Source: Deltaproteobacteria bacterium (GTDB lineage Bacteria > Desulfobacterota > DSM-4660 > Desulfatiglandales > Desulfatiglandaceae). From it: 5,408 bases of DNA. The notes beneath the pieces were generated by a model, which worked only from the letters and a program-made list of their open reading frames with translations, was not told the DNA's origin and did not search any database. Location: positions 1-5,408 of the forward strand of contig DUZB01000043.1 in assembly GCA_013349725.1 (NCBI GenBank). The letters run 5' to 3'. Both the position numbers and the translations under genes were made by a program. Shown piece by piece: positions 1 through 5,352 of this stretch (position 1 is the first letter of the stretch; each line of letters opens with the position of its first letter).

Positions 1-251
1 ATTATAATGCGATTTTTCCCACGATGGGATATGTGGCGGGGGTGAAAGCCTTCGCCGCCGCCGTACTGGGAGGGATAGGGAGCGTACCGGGCGCCATACT
101 TGGCGGCGGAGTCCTGGGGATTGCAGAGGTCATGGGCGCCGGATATATATCCTCTGAATACCGGGATGGCATATCCTATGCGGTCATGATTGGAGTCATC
201 CTCTTTAAACCATCAGGACTCATAGGCAGAAAGATCGGGGAGAAGGTATGA
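1..251 (+). CDS. livH: Branched-chain amino-acid ABC transporter permease LivH, C-terminal fragment (5' end outside window)
   Basis: The reading frame is open from base 3 to a TGA at 249-251, giving about 82 residues of the C-terminus; the start lies upstream of the window. LivH is one of the two inner-membrane permease subunits of the Liv/HAAT amino-acid importers and pairs with LivM. The visible part begins YNAIFPTMGYVAG and continues with KAFAAAVLGGIGSVPGAILG, the strongly conserved Gly/Ala-rich LivH stretch near the last membrane segments. It ends with a hydrophobic helix followed by FKPSGLIGRK, a typical positively charged cytoplasmic tail. The ATG at base 24 is an internal Met and not the true start, because homologous sequence continues upstream of it. 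The stop codon overlaps the livM start (ATGA), which indicates translational coupling in one operon. Confidence 0.93.
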   Translation, partial: YNAIFPTMGYVAGVKAFAAAVLGGIGSVPGAILGGGVLGIAEVMGAGYISSEYRDGISYAVMIGVILFKPSGLIGRKIGEKV

Positions 252-1270
252 CCGCTCTGGATCCAGGCAAGCTCAGAAAACATACCCTGATTTCGTGTCT
301 AATCCTGTTCATTGTTCTGCTGCCATGGATCCCCATGGGACACTCTTCCAACTATCTGCTCAGGATCCTTACCACAGCCATCCTGTACATGATCCTTGCC
401 TTGGGGTTGAACATTGTACCCGGATTCACCGGACTCCTGGATCTGGGATATGTGGGATTTTATGGAATCGGCGCCTACACTTCCGCGCTTTTGACCATCC
501 ACTATGACCTCAGTTTATGGGTAATCCTCCCGTTAGCCGCTCTGAACGGGGCACTGTGGGGGGTGCTTCTCGGACTGCCGACACTGCGTCTCACCGGAGA
601 CTATTTCGCCATTGTGACCTTTGGGTTCTCGGAACTTGTGGTGCTTGTGCTGCGCAACGAACTCTGGCTGACCCGGGGTCCCATGGGCCTTCCGGGAATT
701 CCTGCCCCCTCCATCTTCGGGCATACCCTTGTGCACGAATGGGAATTCTATTATCTCATCCTCTTTCTCCTGCTGATCGTACTTTTTGCAGTCACACGCC
801 TGGAGGACTCGAGGCTGGGACGTGCCTGGTTTGCCATTCGTGAAGACGAAATTGCGGCCCAGTGCTGCGGCATAAACCTGATTTGCTACAAGGTTACCGC
901 ATTTGCCATCAGTGCCTCCATCGGAGCCATGGGCGGAGCTTTCTACGCCAGGTGGTTTCTTTTCATTCATCCCGACATGTTTAAATTCTGGGAATCGATC
1001 CTGATTCTCTGCCTCATCGTATTCGGCGGCATGGGCAGTATCGCAGGGACCATGTTAGGCGCGCTGATCCTGATCCCGCTTTCGGAAATCCTGCGAATTG
1101 TCCTGCCCCAGGAACTGTTTAACGCCCGATACCTGGTGTACGGATTCATTCTGGTTCTCATGATGCGATTAAGACCCGAGGGGCTGATTCCCTTTGAACG
1201 TTCCCGGGCAGCCAAAGCTCTAAAAACGAAAAAACGGATCGGCGCTGCAAAAGAGAAGGAAGGGGTCTGA
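248..1270 (+). CDS. livM: Branched-chain amino-acid ABC transporter permease LivM
   Basis: This is a 340-residue, very hydrophobic membrane protein and the second permease subunit of a Liv-type importer for branched-chain or related amino acids. The family signature runs from residue 52 to 82 (ALGLNIVPGFTGLLDLGYVG, then FYGIGAYTSALL). Residues about 191-210 (GRAWFAIREDEIAAQCCGIN) match the conserved cytoplasmic loop of LivM, the EAA-type loop that docks on the ATPases. Residues 258-272 (VFGGMGSIAGTMLGA) are the Gly-rich motif shared with LivH. The tail from about residue 317 is Lys/Arg-rich and cytoplasmic. The ATG at 248 overlaps the livH stop by four bases and is preceded by a GGGGAG purine run about 5 bases upstream, which supports this start. 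Length is in the normal range for LivM. Substrate specificity cannot be read from the permease alone; some relatives carry urea, amides or other amino acids. Confidence 0.95.
   Translation: MTALDPGKLRKHTLISCLILFIVLLPWIPMGHSSNYLLRILTTAILYMILALGLNIVPGFTGLLDLGYVGFYGIGAYTSALLTIHYDLSLWVILPLAALNGALWGVLLGLPTLRLTGDYFAIVTFGFSELVVLVLRNELWLTRGPMGLPGIPAPSIFGHTLVHEWEFYYLILFLLLIVLFAVTRLEDSRLGRAWFAIREDEIAAQCCGINLICYKVTAFAISASIGAMGGAFYARWFLFIHPDMFKFWESILILCLIVFGGMGSIAGTMLGALILIPLSEILRIVLPQELFNARYLVYGFILVLMMRLRPEGLIPFERSRAAKALKTKKRIGAAKEKEGV
1256..1265 (+). promoter_or_regulatory. Ribosome binding site of livG
   Basis: The run AAGGAAGGGG lies at the 3' end of livM, 6 bases before the livG ATG at 1272. It is a strong Shine-Dalgarno match at good spacing and fixes the livG start. 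Confidence 0.7.
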
Positions 1271-1271
1271 C

Positions 1272-2453
1272 ATGGATCTGCTTTTAAAAATCAAGGGGCT
1301 GAGCAAGGCCTTCGGTGGTCTTACGGCCCTGCAAGATATCGATCTCCAGGTGGAACCGGGTGAGATCGTTGGCATTATCGGGCCCAACGGCGCAGGGAAA
1401 ACCACCCTTTTCAACTGTATTACAAGCCTTTATCACCCATCCGAAGGGGAAATTCATTTCCAGGGCATTCCCATTACTCCCCGAAAATCCAAAAAGAAGG
1501 AGGCCTTAATCAGAAGATTGACCATGCTCTTTTTCTTTCTTGGTTTGTTCTGGGTTCCTCTCTTCTGGTCCGTATTTATGCCACTGACCGATTACCCGTT
1601 TGAGATGTTTCTTGTAGGCCTTTTTATTCTGGCCATCCAGATTTTTCTTGTGATAGGGCTTCGCAAATTCGAAATCTGGGCCTGGGGACTGACCCTTGTT
1701 TTTCTCCTGAATGATCTTATTTTTGCTTGCTGGTGGCTAAAATATCCCAATGAAAACATGTCGCTCATCGGAACCGAGATACCGGCAAATTTCCTTGCCA
1801 TTCCCTGGTCGATCGCAGTTTTGCCTTTCAGTGCCTATTTTCTGTGGCAACTTTTCCACAAACCCGTCCGCCGATTATTCGGGTTCAGGGTTGGACCTGA
1901 TGCCATCTGCAGGGCGGGAGTATCCAGAACATTCCAGAACATTCGTTTGTTTTTCAATCTGAGCGTTCTCGATAACGTAAAAACAGGGTTCCACGTGCGA
2001 CTGAAGACAGGAGTCCCGGGCGCCCTCCTGAGGACACGCTTTCAGCGGGAAGAGGAAATCCTGGCCGAAAAAGAGGCATTGAACTGTCTCCGCTTTGTTG
2101 GCCTCGAACAGAAAGCTTTCCATATGGCAGGTGCTCTGGCCTATGGTGAGCAGAGGCGACTGGAAATTGCCCGCGCCCTTGCCTCCGAGCCCAGGCTGAT
2201 TCTCTTAGATGAACCGGCAGCCGGCATGAACCCGAAGGAATCTGCCCACATGACCGAATTGATTCTTAAAATTCGTGAAAACGGCATTTCCGTACTTATC
2301 ATAGAGCACGACATGAAGGTCATGATGAACCTGGCCGATAGGATATATGTTCTAAACTATGGGAAATTGATTTCCGAAGGGAGTCCCGAGGAGATAAGGT
2401 CCGACCCGAAAGTCATCGAGGCATACCTCGGAAAGGCCCATGCAGCGTGTTGA
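1272..2453 (+). CDS. livG: LivG-type ABC transporter ATPase with an internal four-helix membrane insertion
   Basis: This is one of the two nucleotide-binding subunits that power the Liv importer by ATP hydrolysis at the cytoplasmic face. Visible motifs are Walker A GPNGAGKT (37-44), Q-loop SRTFQNIRLF (Gln222), the ABC signature variant LAYGEQRRLEIARA (289-302), Walker B LILLDEP (309-315), D-loop AAGMNPKE (316-323) and H-loop IIEHDMK with His346. The AAGMNPKE and EHDMK sequences are typical of LivG and distinguish it from LivF. LivG is normally about 255 residues; this protein has 393. The excess is a hydrophobic block of about 135 residues (about 71-205) between the strand IHFQGIPIT and the helix VGPDAICRAG that leads into the Q-loop. 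The frame is uninterrupted and both halves align with LivG, so this is not an annotation fusion. The start ATG follows livM by one base, with a strong ribosome site. The stop overlaps livF. The transporter role is near certain; the role of the insert is unknown. Confidence 0.93.
   Translation: MDLLLKIKGLSKAFGGLTALQDIDLQVEPGEIVGIIGPNGAGKTTLFNCITSLYHPSEGEIHFQGIPITPRKSKKKEALIRRLTMLFFFLGLFWVPLFWSVFMPLTDYPFEMFLVGLFILAIQIFLVIGLRKFEIWAWGLTLVFLLNDLIFACWWLKYPNENMSLIGTEIPANFLAIPWSIAVLPFSAYFLWQLFHKPVRRLFGFRVGPDAICRAGVSRTFQNIRLFFNLSVLDNVKTGFHVRLKTGVPGALLRTRFQREEEILAEKEALNCLRFVGLEQKAFHMAGALAYGEQRRLEIARALASEPRLILLDEPAAGMNPKESAHMTELILKIRENGISVLIIEHDMKVMMNLADRIYVLNYGKLISEGSPEEIRSDPKVIEAYLGKAHAAC
1482..1886 (+). 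other. In-frame insertion in LivG encoding a putative four-helix membrane domain
   Basis: Residues about 71-205 of LivG have no counterpart in canonical LivG. Hydrophobic segments by eye are: TM1 about 83-103 (Phe/Leu/Trp-rich), TM2 about 110-130, TM3 about 134-155, and TM4 about 174-194. The entry is highly basic (PRKSKKKEALIRR, 70-82), the TM2-TM3 turn is RKFE, and the exit is basic (HKPVRRLFGFR, 196-206). The TM1-TM2 and TM3-TM4 loops contain PLTDYP and a longer polar loop (about 156-173) with few positive charges. This obeys the positive-inside rule with both ends cytoplasmic, as needed for the flanking ATPase halves to fold together. I found no flanking direct repeats, inverted repeats or frameshift that would mark a recent mobile insertion. 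The block is T-rich, as expected for Phe/Leu codons. I do not recognise its family. Confidence 0.82.
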
Positions 2454-3148
2454 AGCTCCTTGATATTCACGCCTATTACAGGAACATCCATGCCATGCAG
2501 GGAGTCTCCGTCCATGTTCCTGAAAAGAAGATCTGCTGCCTGATAGGAGCCAACGGGGCCGGAAAGTCAACCACCCTGATGGCCATAAGTGGAATAAAGA
2601 AGATTTCTTCGGGAGCCATCCTCTTTTCCGGGGAGCCCATACACGAACTGGCGCCGGAAGAAATCGTCAGAAAAGGAGTGATCCAGGTTCCTGAGGGTCG
2701 CCGCGTTTTTCCGCATATGACGGTTCAGGAAAATCTTGCCCTCGGCGCCTATTTGAGAAAAGCCAAAAGAGATGTTTCAAAGTCTTTGGAAACCGTATTC
2801 CTTCTTTTTCCCGTTTTGAAGGGACGACGGGCACAGATGGCCGGAACCATGTCGGGGGGAGAGCAACAGATGCTTGCCATCGCCCGTGCCATGATGGGCG
2901 CTCCCCGCGTCCTTTTGCTGGACGAACCTTCTCTGGGGCTTGCGCCGCTGTTGGTGGAACAGATCATGGCAATTATCAGGCAAATCAGGGAAGATGGGAT
3001 CACCATTCTCCTTATCGAACAGAATGCCCACGCCGCTCTGACCCTTGGAGACTACGGATACGTCATGGAAACGGGGAAGGTGGTCCTGGAAGACAATGCG
3101 TCAGATCTCCTTGAAAACCCAAGAGTAAAAGAAGCCTACTTAGGATAA
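2447..3148 (+). CDS. livF: Branched-chain amino-acid ABC transporter ATPase LivF
   Basis: This is the second ATPase of the Liv importer, 233 residues and normal in length for LivF. Motifs are Walker A GANGAGKST (34-42), the Q-loop region with the LivF-specific sequence QVPEGRRVFPHMTVQENL (80-97), signature MSGGEQQMLAIARA (135-148), Walker B VLLLDEP (155-161) and D-loop SLGLAP (162-167). The switch position is Gln192 (LLIEQNA) instead of His, which is usual for LivF and is complemented by the intact EHD of LivG. The chosen start is GTG at 2447, which gives the expected N-terminus (M)LKLLDIHAYYRNIHA and overlaps the livG stop by 7 bases. A GAAAGG run at 2431-2436 could serve as ribosome site. 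TTG at 2450 is an alternative start, while the nearby ATG at 2440 is in another frame and stops after a few codons. In contrast to LivG, there is no insertion between Walker A and the Q-loop. Confidence 0.95.
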   Translation: MLKLLDIHAYYRNIHAMQGVSVHVPEKKICCLIGANGAGKSTTLMAISGIKKISSGAILFSGEPIHELAPEEIVRKGVIQVPEGRRVFPHMTVQENLALGAYLRKAKRDVSKSLETVFLLFPVLKGRRAQMAGTMSGGEQQMLAIARAMMGAPRVLLLDEPSLGLAPLLVEQIMAIIRQIREDGITILLIEQNAHAALTLGDYGYVMETGKVVLEDNASDLLENPRVKEAYLG

Positions 3149-3170
3149 CAGACTATTTAGCTTAGAATGA

Positions 3171-3199
3171 TTGACATAAAACTCCAGATCATGTAGTTC
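3171..3199 (+). promoter_or_regulatory. Possible sigma70-type promoter for the folE2 group
   Basis: The 103-base gap between livF and folE2 contains a perfect -35-like TTGACA at 3171-3176. The -10 element is weak: TGTAGT at 3192-3197 matches four of six consensus positions at 15-base spacing, and TTCAAT at 3197-3202 matches four of six at 20 bases. Position and the change of gene function make a promoter here plausible. The poor -10 keeps confidence low. I see no clear Zur-type palindrome or riboswitch fold in the gap, and no strong GC hairpin with a T-run that would end the liv transcript. Confidence 0.35.
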
Positions 3200-3216
3200 A
3201 ATGCCACTGATTTGAT

Positions 3217-3255
3217 ATGAAAGGAAGGTTTAGACACGAAAAAATGGCAAGATGA
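3217..3255 (+). other. Possible 12-codon leader mini-ORF overlapping the folE2 start
   Basis: ATG at 3217 opens a short frame (MKGRFRHEKMAR) that ends at TGA 3253-3255, overlapping the folE2 ATG as ATGA. A second in-frame ATG at 3244 gives a three-codon version (MAR). The purine run AAAGGAAGG at 3220-3228 is the only good Shine-Dalgarno sequence in the gap. It lies 23 bases from the folE2 ATG and 15 bases from ATG 3244, too far from either for textbook initiation. The overlap could couple folE2 translation to the mini-ORF. It may equally be chance, since ATGA overlaps arise easily in short A-rich sequence. Confidence 0.2.
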
Positions 3256-4049
3256 AAGATATACAGAATCACACGGACGATAGAAACATGGACATTGATC
3301 AGGTGGGGGTGAAAGGGATCAGATATCCCATCACGGTCTTAGACAAAGATATGGGCGAACAGCAGACTGTAGCCAAAATCAACATGTATGTAAATCTGCC
3401 TCGATACTATAAAGGGACGCATATGAGCAGATTCGTTGAGATTCTAAATGAGCACAGTCGCCGTATTTCCGTCCAGAACTTCACTGAAATCCTCGAAGAG
3501 ATGAAGACAAGATTAGACGCGGAAAGTGCTCACATTGAGATTACTTTTCCCTATTTTATCAATAAATCGGCGCCCGTAACCGGAGCCCAAGGGCTCATGG
3601 AATACAAATGCACGTTCAAAGGCTCCCTGAACAGTGGGAAAGACCTGATTCTCATGATCAACGTACCGATTTCCACCCTCTGCCCTTGCTCAAAAGAAAT
3701 CAGTGATTTCGGGGCCCATAACCAACGGGGAGAGGTCCGGCTTCAGGTCAGGTTTGAAAAATTCATGTGGATTGAAGACCTGATCAAACTGGTTGAAAAA
3801 TCGGCATCATGCGAGGTATTCTCCGTCCTGAAAAGAGAAGATGAAAAATGCGTAACGGAAAGGGCTTACGAAAATCCCATGTTCGTCGAAGATATTGTTC
3901 GCGAAATCGCGGTCAAGCTCAATAACGATCCAAATATCACCTGGTTTACGGTGGAATCGGAAAATTTCGAATCGATCCACAACCATAACGCATACGCCCG
4001 CATAGAAAAAACCAAACGGGACCGCTTCAAAGGAGAAGTGAATGGGTAA
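3252..4049 (+). CDS. folE2: GTP cyclohydrolase FolE2 (type IB, GCYH-IB)
   Basis: FolE2 converts GTP to 7,8-dihydroneopterin triphosphate, the first step of tetrahydrofolate synthesis and also the entry to queuosine-type deazapurines. It is a cytosolic metalloenzyme unrelated in sequence to classical FolE. The 265-residue protein shows the family hallmarks: DQVGVKGIRYPITVLDK (16-32), NMYVNLPRYYKGTHMSRFVE (44-63), the active-site block LCPCSKEISDFGAHNQRG (143-160) with Cys146 and His156, VTERAYENP (201-209) with Glu203, and FESIHNHNAYARI (239-251) with Glu240, His243 and His245. These Cys, His and Glu residues correspond to the catalytic and metal-binding set known for the family. Length is normal. 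The ATG at 3252 is chosen because the preceding MKDIQNHTDDRN resembles family N-termini and an in-frame TAG lies upstream at 3231; Met13 (3288) is the alternative. There is no ribosome site at standard distance. The gene overlaps the next by 8 bases, so the two are coupled. Confidence 0.96.
   Translation: MKDIQNHTDDRNMDIDQVGVKGIRYPITVLDKDMGEQQTVAKINMYVNLPRYYKGTHMSRFVEILNEHSRRISVQNFTEILEEMKTRLDAESAHIEITFPYFINKSAPVTGAQGLMEYKCTFKGSLNSGKDLILMINVPISTLCPCSKEISDFGAHNQRGEVRLQVRFEKFMWIEDLIKLVEKSASCEVFSVLKREDEKCVTERAYENPMFVEDIVREIAVKLNNDPNITWFTVESENFESIHNHNAYARIEKTKRDRFKGEVNG
4031..4035 (+). promoter_or_regulatory. Ribosome binding site of the PurH-like gene inside folE2
   Basis: AGGAG lies 6 bases before the ATG at 4042, within the last codons of folE2. 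It fixes the start of the PurH-like gene and supports co-translation with folE2, whose TAA (4047-4049) falls just after this ATG. Confidence 0.7.
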
Positions 4050-5337
4050 AGACCTGAAAAAGATGTATCGGACTATAATGGATGACCACTTCCCCTCCGA
4101 ATTGACCATATCTTTCGGGGATCAGGTGTTGACCTACCGAAAAAAGACGTGGAAAATCTCCAATGAAAACACCGGAGAAATCATTGAAAAAGGTCTTCGT
4201 TATGGCGAAAATCCTGGACAGGAAGCGGCCCTTTATGAGTGTGTTCAAGGAAATCTTACCCTGGGAGGATGCAGGTTTATAGAACCGGGAAACGGGCTTG
4301 TATCGGCTATTTCGGAGAAGGAGATGATCCGGAGCGGAAAGCACCCGGGCAAGATCAACCTCACGGATGTGGACAACGCCTTGAACATCATGAAGTATCT
4401 GAATGCAGGTCCGGCAGTGGTCATCGTAAAACACAACAACCCCTGCGGCGTTGCCTATGGGGCTTCCCTTGAAAAGGCCTATGAAAAGGCCGATATGGCG
4501 GATAGAATCGCTGCATTCGGAGGGTGTGCGCTCTTTAATCGCCCCATGAATCAGGCAACCGCCGGGCTGGTGTCCGAAAACTATCTGGAAGTGGTTGCAG
4601 CCCCTGATTTTGAAGAAGGGACCATTGAAATCCTGGCTGGAAGACCTAATCTGAGAATCATTCAGATCCCGAAAATGGATCAGCTTTCCAGATATGCAGA
4701 TGCACGATTCGTCGATTTCAAAAGCCTTATTGACGGAGGAATCATTATTCAGCAATCTCCAATAAACGCCATACGATCCAAAGCGGATTTTCAGCCTGCA
4801 ACCTGTTCCTACCAGGGAAGGAACTATGTCATTGAAAGACAGCCCACGGAGGCCGAATATGCCGATATGCTTTTCGGTTGGCAGGTGGAACAGGGGGTCA
4901 CCTCCAACTCCGTTATCTATGTGAAAGATGGCGTCACGGTCGGGATAGGCACGGGGGAGCAGGACAGGGTTGGCGTTGCGGAAATAGGAATATTCAAGGC
5001 CTATGCCAAATATGCGGATGCACTCTGTTTCAAGACGCACGGCATTCCTTATAAAGATCTGGAAATATTGATAAAAGATGGCCGCAATGACAGGAACCTC
5101 CTGGACGAAATAGACCGGCAGACGCAGGCTGCCAAAGGGGGACTCACAGGCGCCTGTATGGTCTCGGACGCTTTTTTCCCCTTTAGAGACGGGGTGGATG
5201 TTGCCATCAAGGAAGGAATCACGGCGATTGTCCAGCCGGGAGGTTCCCTGCGCGACTTTGAAGTAATAGAAGCCTGCAATGAAGCAACCCCCCAGGTCAC
5301 CATGATGTTCACCGGACAAAGGGCATTTAAACATTAA
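4042..5337 (+). CDS. Stand-alone AICAR transformylase-like protein (PurH C-terminal domain, no IMP cyclohydrolase domain)
   Basis: The 431-residue protein matches the transformylase half of PurH, which formylates AICAR with 10-formyl-tetrahydrofolate in the penultimate step of IMP synthesis. Motifs are LRYGENPGQ (52-60), VVIVKHNNPCGVA (126-138) with the catalytic Lys-His pair K130/H131, AAFGGCALFNR (157-167), SNSVIYVKDG (288-297), VGIGTGEQDRV (300-310), SDAFFPFRDGVD (375-386), TAIVQPGGSLRD (394-405) and the C-terminal FTGQRAFKH (423-431). Bifunctional PurH is about 510-530 residues with an N-terminal MGS-like cyclohydrolase domain. Here that domain is absent and replaced by about 50 residues (MGKDLKKMYRTIMDDHFPSE onwards) of unrecognised sequence. 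There is extra sequence at about 328-368, before DAFFPF. Departures from PurH consensus are NPGQ for NPHQ and DRIAAFGG for DPxSAFGG. The start ATG has a good ribosome site and overlaps folE2. Family membership is firm; AICAR as substrate is inferred. It is often labelled IMP cyclohydrolase, which this domain content does not support. Confidence 0.88.
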   Translation: MGKDLKKMYRTIMDDHFPSELTISFGDQVLTYRKKTWKISNENTGEIIEKGLRYGENPGQEAALYECVQGNLTLGGCRFIEPGNGLVSAISEKEMIRSGKHPGKINLTDVDNALNIMKYLNAGPAVVIVKHNNPCGVAYGASLEKAYEKADMADRIAAFGGCALFNRPMNQATAGLVSENYLEVVAAPDFEEGTIEILAGRPNLRIIQIPKMDQLSRYADARFVDFKSLIDGGIIIQQSPINAIRSKADFQPATCSYQGRNYVIERQPTEAEYADMLFGWQVEQGVTSNSVIYVKDGVTVGIGTGEQDRVGVAEIGIFKAYAKYADALCFKTHGIPYKDLEILIKDGRNDRNLLDEIDRQTQAAKGGLTGACMVSDAFFPFRDGVDVAIKEGITAIVQPGGSLRDFEVIEACNEATPQVTMMFTGQRAFKH

Positions 5338-5340
5338 AAA

Positions 5341-5346
5341 AAGAGG
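5341..5346 (+). promoter_or_regulatory. Ribosome binding site of the efp gene
   Basis: AAGAGG ends 6 bases before the ATG at 5353, in the 15-base gap after the PurH-like stop codon. No terminator hairpin fits in this gap, so the EF-P gene is probably read from the same transcript. Confidence 0.5.
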
Positions 5347-5352
5347 CAACCC

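Noticed and set aside
533..970. A 145-residue open frame on the minus strand within livM
   Set aside because: Antisense shadow of a well-supported permease gene; low-complexity charged translation, no ribosome site or motif that I recognise.
1924..1944. Perfect tandem repeat of the 10-mer CCAGAACATT at the LivG Q-loop
   Set aside because: The bases encode SRTFQNIR, a normal LivG sequence at exactly this position. The repeat is therefore explained by codon choice for a conserved motif and not by slippage, which would shift the frame.
1272..2453. LivG as a split or frameshifted pseudogene with an inserted mobile element
   Set aside because: The frame is continuous, the flanking motifs are intact, no stop codons, terminal repeats or target duplications are seen at the insert edges, and the insert has a coherent membrane topology.
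3149..3251. Riboswitch or Zur operator upstream of folE2
   Set aside because: The gap is short and A/T-rich, with no conserved riboswitch core I recognise and no clear dyad of the Zur type. It cannot be supported from the sequence.
4027..5349. A 440-residue open frame on the minus strand covering the whole PurH-like gene
   Set aside because: It is the antisense of a gene whose + strand product has clear family motifs, and its ends nearly match that gene. Its own translation has no recognisable domain and looks like mirrored codon usage. Long antisense frames are common where sense codons rarely give complementary stops.
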